Assembly (NCBI GenBank): GCA_030068075.1 | Contig: CM057835.1 | Location: 69,358,895 to 69,422,894 of the forward strand | Reading direction: 5' to 3' | Length of the DNA: 64,000 nt | Source: Paguma larvata | Lineage: Eukaryota > Chordata > Mammalia > Carnivora > Viverridae | Part shown: piece by piece, positions 27,394 to 37,929 of the stretch | How positions within the stretch are numbered: the first letter of the stretch is position 1 | Layout: each line of letters begins with the position of its first letter | Translations under genes and position numbers: made by a program | The notes under the pieces: model-generated | What the model was told of the DNA's origin: nothing | The model's database searches: none | Seen by the model: only the letters and a program-made list of their open reading frames with translations

Positions 27394-27609
27394 GGAGCCT
27401 TTTGGGGACTGATCATAGGATTTCTGATTGGGGTGTCCCGTATGGTGGCTGAATTTTCCTATGGAACTGGGAGCTGCATGCAGCCCAGCAACTGTCCCGA
27501 AATTATCTGTGGTGTGCACTACCTGTATTTTGCCATCATCCTCTTTGTCATTTCTATCATCATCATCTTGGTCGTCTCTCTCTTCACCAAGCCCATTCCA
27601 GACGTGCAT
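27394..27609 (+). CDS. SLC5A1: SLC5A1 exon 13 (residues about 484-555)
   Basis: Acceptor tttctttcacag, donor gtgcat/gtgagt. Exactly 72 codons in phase 0. It reads [20 protein letters not shown], then [20 protein letters not shown] and [20 protein letters not shown], ending FTKPIPDVH. Extracellular cysteines C511, C517 and C522 are all present. Two membrane helices flank the cysteine loop. Confidence 0.96.
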
Positions 27610-29314
27610 GTGAGTATCCATTTTGGAGAGGTGTCTTGCCCTTGTTTCATGTTCATGCTGCAATACCCACTTTGGTTGCCCTTTGATCAATTAGATATTT
27701 ACACTCATATGACTAAAATAGCCCATGCTTGTCATTTGTTTTACGTAGAAAGACAGGACAGAAAACATGGTGTGCCAGCAAAGCAATACCAAGCATTTGT
27801 CTTTGGCAGGAGTTTTCATAGTAGTTCACATTCCAGTCCAGGGAATATTCTCTGGATCCTGCTCCCTGAGTGATAGCACAGGTGCAAAGGAATGAGATCC
27901 CATGGATGAGCACAGGGGCTACCTGGCTTAGATGCTCATGTCTCAAATAAGAACTTAGATTTCTTCTAATAGTCCCATGGCATAACTTCCAGGAGTCCCA
28001 GCAAGGGAAATACTTAGTTACGAAAATCACCACACTCAGCCAAATTTGAAGTATGATATTTCCTTAATTTTTTTTCAATTAAAAAAAATTTCAAGCAATA
28101 TAAAAGTTCAATTGATTTAAGATTCCAAAAATGGCAAGTCCTCTCCTTTAACTCTAGATGTCACCCTTGGTTTAGGATTTATTCACAGCCCTCCCAAAGC
28201 AGATGAAGAGTTCCAATTATGGATCATTTTTACCATAAGCAGTATTGTCTGGTAACCCAACCCAGCACAGGTGATATTTTACCTTTTTGAAGTTTCTTAG
28301 GAACAGAGCTAGAGAGTTAGCCAAGGTCATTTTTGCCCGTAGAGAAAGAGGGTTCTGTTAACTATTTAGTCATGCATACACAAGTACAGGGGCTCATGGA
28401 ATCCCTAAGAGAACTTCAACCTCATTATGAAGTTTTCAAAGCTGTGACCAATCTTGATGTAAAACAAAGACTGCTTTTATAGCAAAGAACCACAATTATG
28501 TTTATTCGCTGAATCTGTCAACAGGTTTTCTTTGTGTCATATTAAATGCTTCTTGATGTCTCAGTGTTTGCAAGTATTGCAGCCCCAAACACATTTAGCT
28601 CCACAATTCCTCTTGAAGTAGAGAAAGCAAAGTAGTCACCAAAAGAGGGCATGGGTGGAATGAACACAGTAAATTGATTTTCAGACTTCTTCAAGTTTCT
28701 GGTTTCATGTCTATAGAAGCTGTGTCTCCAGTTCTATTCTATTCTAATATGGCTCATAATTCTATATATTATGTCATTATAACGTAACAAACACATAGTA
28801 CAAAACTCTACTCTTATACTGTTGGCCTAGACGAATAAGTGTGTAGTCTTCTTTCTTAGCACCGGTGATAGAAGGAACAAATTTGGTTATCATATGTAAG
28901 AAGAGTTCATTTATTCAACAAACATTTCTTTATTCAAGGCAGTCTCTTGTCTTCAAATATAATATCATAGAGGCTGGTATATTCATGTGTAAATTCACAT
29001 TGAAGTGCCCAACATATTTAGAGGTAATGTTGTCGATGGAAACTGTTATCTATGTTTTTGCTGGTATTGAGAGATTATGATATCTCTTTTTGTTTTTGTT
29101 TTCATTTTTTATTGAGTTTCATTCAGCAAACACTGGCAAAGTGAATGTCTTACTGGGGGCCCCTCCAATGCCCGCTGTGTTCTAGCTATCAACTGACACC
29201 TTTCAGGAAATGATGCACCTTTTCCTTTCCTGAGCACATCTCTTTGTTTGCTCAACTTCTTGGCCCAAGACACTATTTGGATCTTTCTGCTTAACTGTTT
29301 TGCTTTCTCCATAG
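27610..29314 (+). other. SLC5A1: SLC5A1 intron 13
   Basis: Intron of 1.7 kb, GT-AG. No obvious repeats or coding signal. Open frames at 27713-28033 (minus) and 28865-29080 (plus) have no recognisable content. Confidence 0.8.
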
Positions 29315-29420
29315 CTCTACCGTCTGTGTTGGAGCCTGCGCAACAGCAAAGAGGAACGTATTGACTTGGATGCAGGAGAGGACGACATCCCAGAAACCCC
29401 AGAGGAGACCATTGACATAG
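29315..29420 (+). CDS. SLC5A1: SLC5A1 exon 14 (cytoplasmic/linker region)
   Basis: Acceptor ttgctttctccatag, donor gacatag/gtgatt, 106 bases, one base out. It reads [20 protein letters not shown] and then [15 protein letters not shown], the acidic linker before the last helix. The acidic half is the least conserved part of the protein, as usual for the family. It aligns directly with the minus-strand SLC5A4 exon at 63793-63895 ([20 protein letters not shown]), which gives an internal paralogue check. Confidence 0.95.
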
Positions 29421-31279
29421 GTGATTTGTGATTCAGAGCCGATTTCCAAGCCCTAAAAAGTTATTTATCCGATAGCAAGGCCACTGTACTGAAGCATTTA
29501 TGAAATGTCTTCATCAAAGTTCAGAGCTTTCTTCTGGAAGGGAGTAAGGAGTGAGGTGGGGAATGAGATGGAATGGATGGGAAATTCACTCTGAGGCCTG
29601 ATAGAGGGGAAGGAAGAAAGAGGTGCAGAATCATCCCAGCCTACTTATGTTTCGTAGGTCACAGTGTGAACTATGTAAGTATGAGTTGGGTATTTGCCAC
29701 CCTGACGTGATTTGGGGCATAGCCAGGGATAAGAGAAGAGTCAGAGCTTGTGAACTGAAAGCAGATGGAACCTAAGCTCTGGTTAGTTCTAGTGACATCA
29801 GGAAGATGGGTGAGAGGCTCTTGGGGTCTTATCTCTCATCAACTTACCATATCAGATTTAGAAAATCAAATTTCCCTGAAGTCCAGTAAGATAATGCATA
29901 GTCAGTGTTCAGAGACTTATTCTGATCATGGGGAAATGCTTTCCTCAGCTTATGTATTAGAGCTATTTCTCCCTACTTGGGAGTGGTGCACACGTTGAGG
30001 ATGGTTGTGGAGATGTGTGGTATGCAGAGGTGTGGGAGTGCAAAATCATATGTGCTTTATGTGGTGCTGGGCTGGAGGTCTCATCACTCCATCTGAAGGG
30101 GAGCAGAGATGCAGCAGAATAAATTCTGAATATCACTGTCAGAAATATATAATCCTAGCTCTGGAAAGGGCCCTAGAGATCATTTGGTCCTATGGCCTTA
30201 TTTTACAGACATGTGAGTTGAGGAATGAAGTGGCTTTGCCTATTGTCCCAGCTCTGATACAATCTGCTTTTGGTCTCTAAAGACCTTTTAGTTTTGAAAC
30301 CTGTGATTTTGCATGTACTGGAAAGAACCTAGAGCCACACACAGTTGACCATGTTGTTGAAAAAGGTAGACCTTTTCTGCTTCTTTGGAGCAAGGAGGCA
30401 TGGACATGCTACCTGCTTCTTCTACTTCCAAAAATGTCTTCACATTGAGTGAGAATATTATAGATTTAAAAGGGACATGGATGAGAAGTCTTTTACATGT
30501 TTTAATGCGGAAGAAGAGGTTAGTTATGCACCAGAGGGCACTATTTCATATCTAGTGAGCCATAGATCTGGGATTCTAACCCAGGTCTGTATATCTTCAA
30601 TGTCACACATTGGCTCAGAGGAGAGAATCAGTCCCTTGGTGGGCATCTACTTTGAATGACAAGGCCAATTGGGGGGTTTGATTCAGCAGTGTTTATATGC
30701 AAGAGCAGACACTAAGCCCTGGAAGTGTTGATCATTGCTGCCCTGTAGCAGGGAGTATTCAGACCAATTATTATCACATGGCTGGATCTGTTGTAAAGCT
30801 TTGGAACTTTCAGGTGTAGCCAATATGCTCCTGAGTCATGCCATTCTCACTGATTTACAGTGATGTGGTAAACAGATATGAGTTTATGTGTTTTAGAGAT
30901 GAGTTTTCCATGTTGTTCATATGTTATATTTCCAAGCCATTGTTAGCATTTCTTCTCTCAAAGTATTATTTCCTGTTTGCTTGTGACTTTCCTAAATCAA
31001 AATTATTTGCATTGGCCTGATAGAGATAAAACTTAATTTAGTTGATCATAAAGATGTAGAATCCATCTATTACCATCATATTATAATTAATAAGTTCACT
31101 TAAACATTTTATACCATTTCCATTCCTACAAACAAGAAAATTGGGAAATGTCTGTAGAATGGTAGATGTTCCATTTCATGGCATCTCCCCTGAAACATTT
31201 CCCTGTGCCTCCTGCTTCTATATCCAATCATCTCTCTTTCTCTCTCTCTCTCTCTTTTTGTTTTTTTCCTCTGACACAG
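29421..31279 (+). other. SLC5A1: SLC5A1 intron 14
   Basis: Intron of 1.9 kb, GT-AG. A MIR-like piece lies at about 30150-30290. The acceptor is preceded by a (CT)n run and a T tract (about 31228-31269), an unusually long pyrimidine stretch. Confidence 0.8.
30150..30290 (-). repeat. MIR-like fossil SINE
   Basis: ggccctagagatcatttggt and attttacagacatgtgagtt resemble the antisense end of MIR. Confidence 0.5.
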
Positions 31280-31497
31280 AAGTGCCTGAGAAGAAAAAAG
31301 GATTTTTCAGGAGGGCCTATGACCTATTTTGTGGCCTGGACCAGCAGAAGGGCCCCAAGATGACAAAGGAAGAGGAGGAAGCTATGAAGCAAAAGATGAC
31401 AGACACCTCGGAGAAGCCTTTGTGGAGAACAATAGTTAACCTCAATGGCATCATCCTGCTTGCTGTGGCTGTTTTCTGCCATGCATATTTTGCCTGA
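31280..31497 (+). CDS. SLC5A1: SLC5A1 exon 15, C-terminus and stop
   Basis: Acceptor tcctctgacacag; two bases complete the Glu codon from exon 14. It reads [40 protein letters not shown], then [17 protein letters not shown] and a final hydrophobic helix ending FCHAYFA, stop TGA at 31495-31497. The last helix and the C-terminal Tyr-Phe-Ala are typical of SGLT1. The ten exons add up to 1512 bases (503 residues plus stop), implying a full protein of about 662 residues if the five upstream exons have usual lengths. Human SGLT1 has 664; the difference sits at this junction, where human has two extra residues. Confidence 0.97.
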
Positions 31498-32337
31498 GTC
31501 TTGCCTTCTGCTGCAGGCTGTGTTTGGAAGGCCAGTCTTTCACTCTGCCTTCTTTAGTACCATTCTGTGGTGTTAAAGGTAAACCAGTCAGTTGTAAATT
31601 TTGCCCAATTGATAAATGTGTACAGGTGTAATTGCAGGCTAGCTGAAGAAAAATCATTAATTTTCTCTTAAATTATGTGTTTGAGGCCGGTGTGATATTG
31701 TCAGCTGTACATATTAGAGCTGCAGAAGGAGAGTTCAACTCAGTCATGTCCGGGGAAAAAGACAGACAAAGAAACAGAAGCTCTGCAATGTCTGATGCAA
31801 ATTTGTCTCAGGTAGATTCAGTGTGTCAATGTTGTGATCTTTGAATATTACTTCAAGAGCTGTGGTATCCCTGGTTCATGCCACTTTCCCTATATGACCT
31901 TCCCCTCATTTTTTTTAAGAGAAAAAAATTTCCCTCTCATATCCCTGTCAACTTTTTCCTTGAGGCAAGGAAATCAATCTGATAAACTGATGTATGCATT
32001 TAAGCTGAAGCTGGGAGCTTGATAGGGTCCCTGCCTGGGTGTTTTCTCTTTGAAGAGAAAGCTTAGGGATGGCAGGACTTACCCCAAAGGGAGGGACCCA
32101 GGAACCAGCCTCAGACATGTAGGGAAAGTGGATAATCTTGAGTCAAGGGATTTTCGGTCTTTTTTTTTTTTAATGTCCATTGTGAGTTCCTCATGTTTGA
32201 GATTTGACTTATTTTGTCATTTGCTGAATCTGGAATATCTTAGGCACTCAGCAATGCTTATGGACTGAGTGGATGATTTGGGCATTGTTTATAAATACTC
32301 GCTTTATTTTTATGTAGGCCTGGACCTTGGTTAAACA

Positions 32338-32340
<3 letters not shown>

Positions 32341-32383
<43 letters not shown>
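32341..32383 (+). repeat. (TG)n microsatellite in SLC5A1 3' UTR
   Basis: Uninterrupted GT dinucleotides, about 21 units, within the inferred 3' UTR. Likely to vary in length between individuals. Confidence 0.97.
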
Positions 32384-32384
<1 letters not shown>

Positions 32385-32764
32385 CCACACAAAGTACACA
32401 CTCTGGTGCCTGTCATCAATTGGAATGCGTTTTCCAGAGGCCTATCTCCTTAAGGTGCAGATATTGACATATAAGCTTAGAAGCTGATCTATGTCACAGA
32501 ATAGAGCAAATATCCCTCTTGAGACATCTGTCATCTCAAAGCAGCCACAGTCTCTTGAAACATATAAACAATTAGCCCAATATTTTCTTCCCCATGGGTA
32601 AATGTGACCACAGCCCCTCTTTTTGGGTGCCTTGGTTGGTGATCATCCATTGACCAAAGTTAGGGTAGGTGGTCTCTGTCCTGAGTGGTAGCACTCAACA
32701 CTTTTAGCTGACAGGAGTGTGTTTCTTGTTGAACCTGTTTTCTAGGGAGAAGTGTTTAATATAT

Positions 32765-32810
32765 AATTTAAATATAATTAATTTAATTTAATTTAATTTA
32801 ATTTAATTCT
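32765..32810 (+). repeat. (TTTAA)n AT-rich tract
   Basis: Several pentamer units of AATTT/TTTAA following aaatataatt, also in the inferred 3' UTR. Confidence 0.9.
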
Positions 32811-33449
32811 TTTAGTCCCACCTGTGAAATCTCAATTATGTTGTAATATGAACTCTTTGAAGTTAAGAAAAAGTCATGATATTAGTATTGCCTGATTTCA
32901 AGCTAACTTAGAAAACGTCTGGGATCTGAGGTGCTGTGGAGCTGAGAGCAGTTCCTAGGTGTAAGAATGGTTCAACAGGCAAAGGGAAATCTTGTTCTTG
33001 TGGAAGGAAGAGCACTATTTGATGTACCCTCATATTGCCTTTAAGTGAGGCAGAGGAGAGGGGAATGTGGGGAATCTCACATGGCTGACGTTACTCAGCA
33101 GACTCAATTTCATGTGGAGTTCATGGTATTTTTGAGGCTTGGGAGGATAAAGGGAGAGGATTGAAAGCTGGTGGATGAAGCAGGCACAACATATCTGGTT
33201 TGTCCTGGATTCAGTTTCTGGCATTGCCAATGATTCACCGTGTATATTGTGATAAACTATTTTATTTTAACTGTGTATTTTTCTGTTTGAAAAATGGGGA
33301 CCTTGGTGCTTATAGCATCTACCTACCTCCTCTGGGTGTGACTAGGTCACTTTGTAAAGGGGATGACAGATACATACATGAAAGATGCCAAACAGATGTT
33401 ATATTAAACTGCATTTGTCCCATAAATTAAAATGTATTACTTTGATAAT

Positions 33450-33455
33450 AATAAA
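33450..33455 (+). promoter_or_regulatory. SLC5A1: Candidate SLC5A1 poly(A) signal AATAAA
   Basis: Canonical hexamer within aataataaaaac, 1.95 kb after the stop, followed within about 30 bases by a T/G-rich stretch (ggatttcctgttttctag) that could act as a downstream element. Confidence 0.45.
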
Positions 33456-34555
33456 AACATAAAAAAACTGTAACATCGGATTTCCTGTTTTCTAGATATT
33501 CTAAAGAAATACTATGTGGAGAGCTTTAGTTGGCACAAGACATGGATTAGGAAAAAGGAGCCAAGAGAGTTGAAAATAGAATATAGCAACTTGAATAAAA
33601 GGTAGCAAAGGAGATGATTTCAACCCCAAAACATCTAGTAAACATGAAGTAACTATGTTCAATACATAATGTCTTTTTAGGACTGACTAAATCATTTACC
33701 CCTTATGTGGGTAACCAAGGGCCAGTAAGTGATAAATTTCAGGAGTATAGAGAAGAGCTATTTTTTTCTTCAAATTGAAGATGAATATTTGGGGACAGAG
33801 TGACTTCTTGTTATGGTCAGTTTATAGAACTGAAAAATCAGGTCCAACCAGGCAAAAAAAGCTTCTTTAAATATAGATGACTATTTTAAAAAGAATCTCC
33901 CCAAATGAAAAGACAGGCCTCCTTCCCTGCAGAGTTAAGTTAGTCTGGGGGCCTTTGATTTACCTGGGAGCATTGCTTACTTTCATGTAATTGAGTCAGG
34001 CATTGGTGCTCACTTAGAGAAATTTCTACCTTTGGAAGTCACTGGATACTCTTTTCTGGTGTGGAAATCACCATCTCCTAAAAGATGCATTACAGGTTGT
34101 CTTTCTTTACAAAAGAAAACCATGGGAGAAAAACATGTGCAGTTAGTTGGTGAAGAGAAGTTTCTTAACTTCCCTCCCAGCCTAGTCCCACGAAAATTCC
34201 TTCAAACCTTCAAATTGAGTTTTGGTAAATGAAATTATTTGAATGAGGGGCCATTGCCTTAATGGATTGGTAGTATGGAATTAGAGAGGTGTGGATGAGG
34301 TTAATGGCGCTATTGTTGCTTGACTGGCACTGGGAGGTTCAGGTGAGTGTTGCATAGTCTCAGAGCTCCATATTGAATTCCTGACCAAGTCAGCTTTTGT
34401 AATCCTGAGAGCAATTCAAAGAATAGGTGATTTGGCACATTTGTCCCCTGCTTGAAAATCTGGTGGCATATGCCCACCTGATATAAGGGACCTTCTTTAC
34501 ACATGAGTGCTGGCAGCATGTACATAGGCGTTGAGGAATCGGATAAAGAGTTTAG

Positions 34556-34611
34556 AGCAGTAGTTATCAAAATAGCTTATATAAGAGTCCCCTGGAGGGT
34601 TTGTTAAAACA
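34556..34611 (-). repeat. MER5A-type hAT fossil, left part
   Basis: gagcagtagttatcaaaata, then gtcccctggagggtttgtta. Continues at about 35001-35130 after a young L1 insertion. Confidence 0.75.
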
Positions 34612-34991
34612 TGGACTACTACGTGGCAATGAGAAAAAATGAAATCTGGCCATGTGTAGCCAGATGGATGGAACTGGAGGGTATTATGTTAAGTGAAATA
34701 TGTCAGTCAGAAAAAGACAGATACCATATGTTTCCACGAATAGGTGGACTTTGTGAGACTAAGCAAAAACCAGGGGGAGGGGAAGAGGGGAAAGGAAAAA
34801 AAGACACAGAGAGGGAGGGAGATAAAACATAAGAGACTCTCAAAGACTAAGAAAAAAACTGAGGGTAAGGGGGATGAGGGAGGGGGGAGAGGGGGTGATG
34901 GGCATTAAAAAGGGCACATGTTGGGATGAACACTGGGTGTTATATGTAAACCAATTTGAAAATAAACTATTATAAAATTAAAAAAAAAACA
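34612..34991 (+). mobile_element. 5'-truncated L1 3' end inserted in MER5A
   Basis: Sense L1 tail from ggactactacgtggcaatg to the A-rich end. Its 73-codon open end is almost the same as the ORF2p C-terminus of the 47-52 kb L1. Flanks AAAACATGGA at 34606-34615 and 34992-35001 are the duplication, overlapping the L1 5' end. Confidence 0.92.
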
Positions 34992-35000
34992 AAAACATGG

Positions 35001-35130
35001 ATTATTGGGGCTACTCCCAGACTTTCTGATTCAGTAGGTCTGAAGTGGGGGCTGAGAATTTGCATTTCTAACAAGTTCTCAGATGATTTTGATGCTACTG
35101 GTCTGTGGACCACGTTTTGAAAACAGCTAC
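35001..35130 (-). repeat. MER5A-type hAT fossil, right part
   Basis: actttctgattcagtaggtc, gagaatttgcatttctaaca, gatgctactggtctgtggac: the right half of the split fossil. Confidence 0.8.
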
Positions 35131-35504
35131 TTAGAGTTAATTTCCAAAGGGGCTTCATTTCATCACCAAGGTAGAACTGAAAAAACTTTTTTCTCAGGCC
35201 CTATTTTGAGAATTTTATTGATGTATTAGGACAAAAACTCTTTTCTGAAACAAAGGTTGTGTGGGTATGGCTGAGGCACATTACAATGCTAAGGTACAGA
35301 AACCACCCTTCCTTACCTTTAGGGCCTACTTGCTTAATTCTGATCTCCTCCCTAGATGCCAAGACTTGACACTTTACCAACTTGACTTTTATTTATTTTA
35401 TATTTTATACTCATCATGTACCATATATATGTTGTCCCTCAAATTCATTTTCACAGGTGGAATATTTTGCAGATGGTGGGGAGAGGCATGAGAGGAAAAA
35501 GCAC

Positions 35505-35650
35505 TAACATTTATTGGGCATCTTTTATGGGCCAGACCTTGTAGTCAGTATCAAATGATCCCACCTAATCTTTACAACAGTTCTATGAAGTAATTTGAAG
35601 GAAACTGTGGTTTAGAGACTTAGGGACTTATCCAGGTACCTTGTGGTCAT
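35505..35650 (-). repeat. MIR-like fossil SINE
   Basis: aacatttattgggcatcttt, ccagaccttgtagtcagtat, ggtttagagacttagggact: a weak antisense MIR pattern. Confidence 0.5.
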
Positions 35651-36446
35651 GGCCTAGGGGTTGACAGTCTCCTCTCCCTGCAACAGAATTTCCCAAGGCA
35701 ACCTTCCAATGGTAATACAGTGTTTCTCCTTGAATTCCGAATGTCCTGGCCTGAGGTGGGATGTGGACAAGTCAGGACACCAACATCTATTGAGCACCTA
35801 ATTATTTATATTAACAAATGTTATACATTTGTAACATTTGAATCTGTGAGTTAAACATTTCTATTTCTGTTTGCAGATGAACAGTGAAGGTTCTGGGAAG
35901 TTGATTGTTCTGTTCATGATGGGTCTGTCTCTAGAGCCTGTACTCCTAGTTTTGGTTTAGGTGGATATCTCCTCCTGACCAAATAGTGATAGGAATACGT
36001 CTTTCTGTCAAAGTGGCTTCTATTCTTCCATGAGGGCTCTTTCATGACTCTCAGGACATGGGTAATGATGTTTTCTAGTTGTTAGGCACCAAGTGAAGCA
36101 GAGAGTGTGTATGAAGGGACTAATATCCAGGCTGGTTTAAGAAGCAGATCCAGAGTTCCTGTTATCTCAAAAATTCAAAATTAAGAAAAATATGGAATGC
36201 TATGTCTGAAGACCCCTTATCCAAATCTCAGCATCTTGGTTGGAAATTGAAGCTGCTTCTCTGTCAGTGAACCACATGACTCAGAGCCTCCAGGAATGAG
36301 TGAAATATTTTATACTCACTGATAAAATTTCAAATAGCCAAGTTTCTCATTCTATAATTATAAGGAATGCATTTTCAGCATCATGTTCTTGATGTGAGTT
36401 AACACAAGCTCTTTCTACAGGTTCACACTCCTTGGCTCTCATTTTC

Positions 36447-37486
36447 TTTCTTTCTTTTTAAAAAATTTTTAAAAATATTATTATTTTTTTTAGTTTATAT
36501 ACTTACTTTATTTTTTAAATTTTTTTAAAAAATAATTTATTTTCAAATTGGTTTCCATATAACACCCAGTGCTCATCCCAACAAGTGCCCTCCTCAATGC
36601 CCATCACCCACTCTCCCCCCTCCCACACCCCCTTCACCCTTAGTTTGTTCTTAGTCTTTGAGAGTCTCTTATGTTTTTTTTTAATTTTTTTTAAGTTTAT
36701 TTATTTATTTATTAATTATAATAGTTTATTTTCAAATTGGTTTACATATAACACCCAGTGTTCATCCCAACACGTGCCCTCTTTAATGTCCGTCACCCCC
36801 TCTCCCCCCTCCCTCACCTCCTTCACCTCCCTCACCCTCAGATTGTTCTTAGTCTTTGAGAGTCTCTTATGTTTTATCTCCCTCCCTCTCTGTGTCTTTT
36901 TTCTTTTCCCCTCTTCCCCTCCCCCATGGTTTTCTGCGAAATCTCTCAAAATCCACCCATGCATGGAAACATATGGTATCTGTCTTTTTCTGCCTGATTT
37001 ATTTCACTCAGCATAATACCCTCCAGTTCCATCCATGTTGCTACACATGGCAGATTTCATTTTTTCTCATTGCCACGTAGTATTCCATTGTATATATATA
37101 CCACCTCTTCTTTATCCATTCATCAGTTGATGGACACTTAGTCTCTTTCCATGATTTGACTATTGTTTAAAGTGCTGCTATGAACATTGGGGTACATGTG
37201 CCCCTATGCATCGGCACTCCTATATCTGTTGGGTAGATTCCTAGCAGTGCTATTCCTGGGTCATAGGGTAGCTCCAGTTTCATTTTTTTGAGGAACCTCC
37301 ACATCATTTTCCAGAGCGGCTGCACTAGTTTTCATTCCCACCAACAGTGTTGGAGGGTGCCTGCTTCTCCACATCCCCACCAGCATCTATAGTATCCTGA
37401 TTTATTCATTTTAGCCACTCTAACCGGCATGAGGTGGTATCTCACTGTGGTTTTGATTTGTATTTCCCTGATGATGAGTGACATTG
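36447..37486 (-). mobile_element. 5'-truncated L1 with two tandem 3' ends
   Basis: Antisense L1 flanked by the perfect 15-bp duplication TTGGCTCTCATTTTC at 36432-36446 and 37487-37501. Inside are two successive L1 3' ends: one at about 36530-36675 (caaattggtttccatataac) that stops at agtctcttatg, then a T-rich stretch and a second longer copy from about 36717 (caaattggtttacatataac) reaching into ORF2. Both lie within the one duplication. Confidence 0.9.
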
Positions 37487-37929
37487 TTGGCTCTCATTTT
37501 CATATGCCAGCTCTGACCACTTCAGGGCCAGGGTCCTGACTTCAGAGTTCTAGTTCTTAAATACTGCACCTTACTGTCTATCCAAAGATGTTGAAAAGGA
37601 AAATTTAACTTGTGGAAATAGAATACTTGGAGGATGGGTTAAATAGCAGAATGGACAGAACTGAACTTAGTGGATAGAAATATGAAGCCCAGGAATTATC
37701 CCAAAATGTACTAAAAAGAGGTAAAGTGATAGAAACAGTGAAATAAAAGTCAAAAACCATGACCTGGGCAGTCCAACAACCATCTCACCAAAGGGCCAGA
37801 AAAAGGGAAAGGTAGAACATGAAGAGAGAAAGTTATACAAAGAAAACCAGCAATTGATAGCCAGACTATTCAAGGGATTCATGTGAATCAACAGAAAAAG
37901 ACAGGAGGAAACCATTAGGAAAAAGATGG

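Larger units (their letters stand above)
31498..33455 (+). other. SLC5A1: SLC5A1 3' untranslated region (end inferred)
   Basis: Sequence after the SGLT1 stop without a young transposable element. It contains a (TG)n run (32341-32383) and a TTTAA-repeat AT tract (about 32765-32810). The end is placed at the first canonical AATAAA (33450-33455) after the stop that I noticed. A 3' UTR near 2 kb fits the large SGLT1 transcript, but the exact cleavage site cannot be read from sequence alone. Confidence 0.5.

Noticed and set aside
27388..27690. 100-codon minus-strand open frame opposite exon 13
   Set aside because: Antisense shadow of SLC5A1 exon 13.
31280..31300. Two-residue deletion at the SLC5A1 exon 14-15 junction relative to human
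   Set aside because: I recall rabbit SGLT1 also having the shorter form (about 662 residues), so the human insertion is the likelier oddity.
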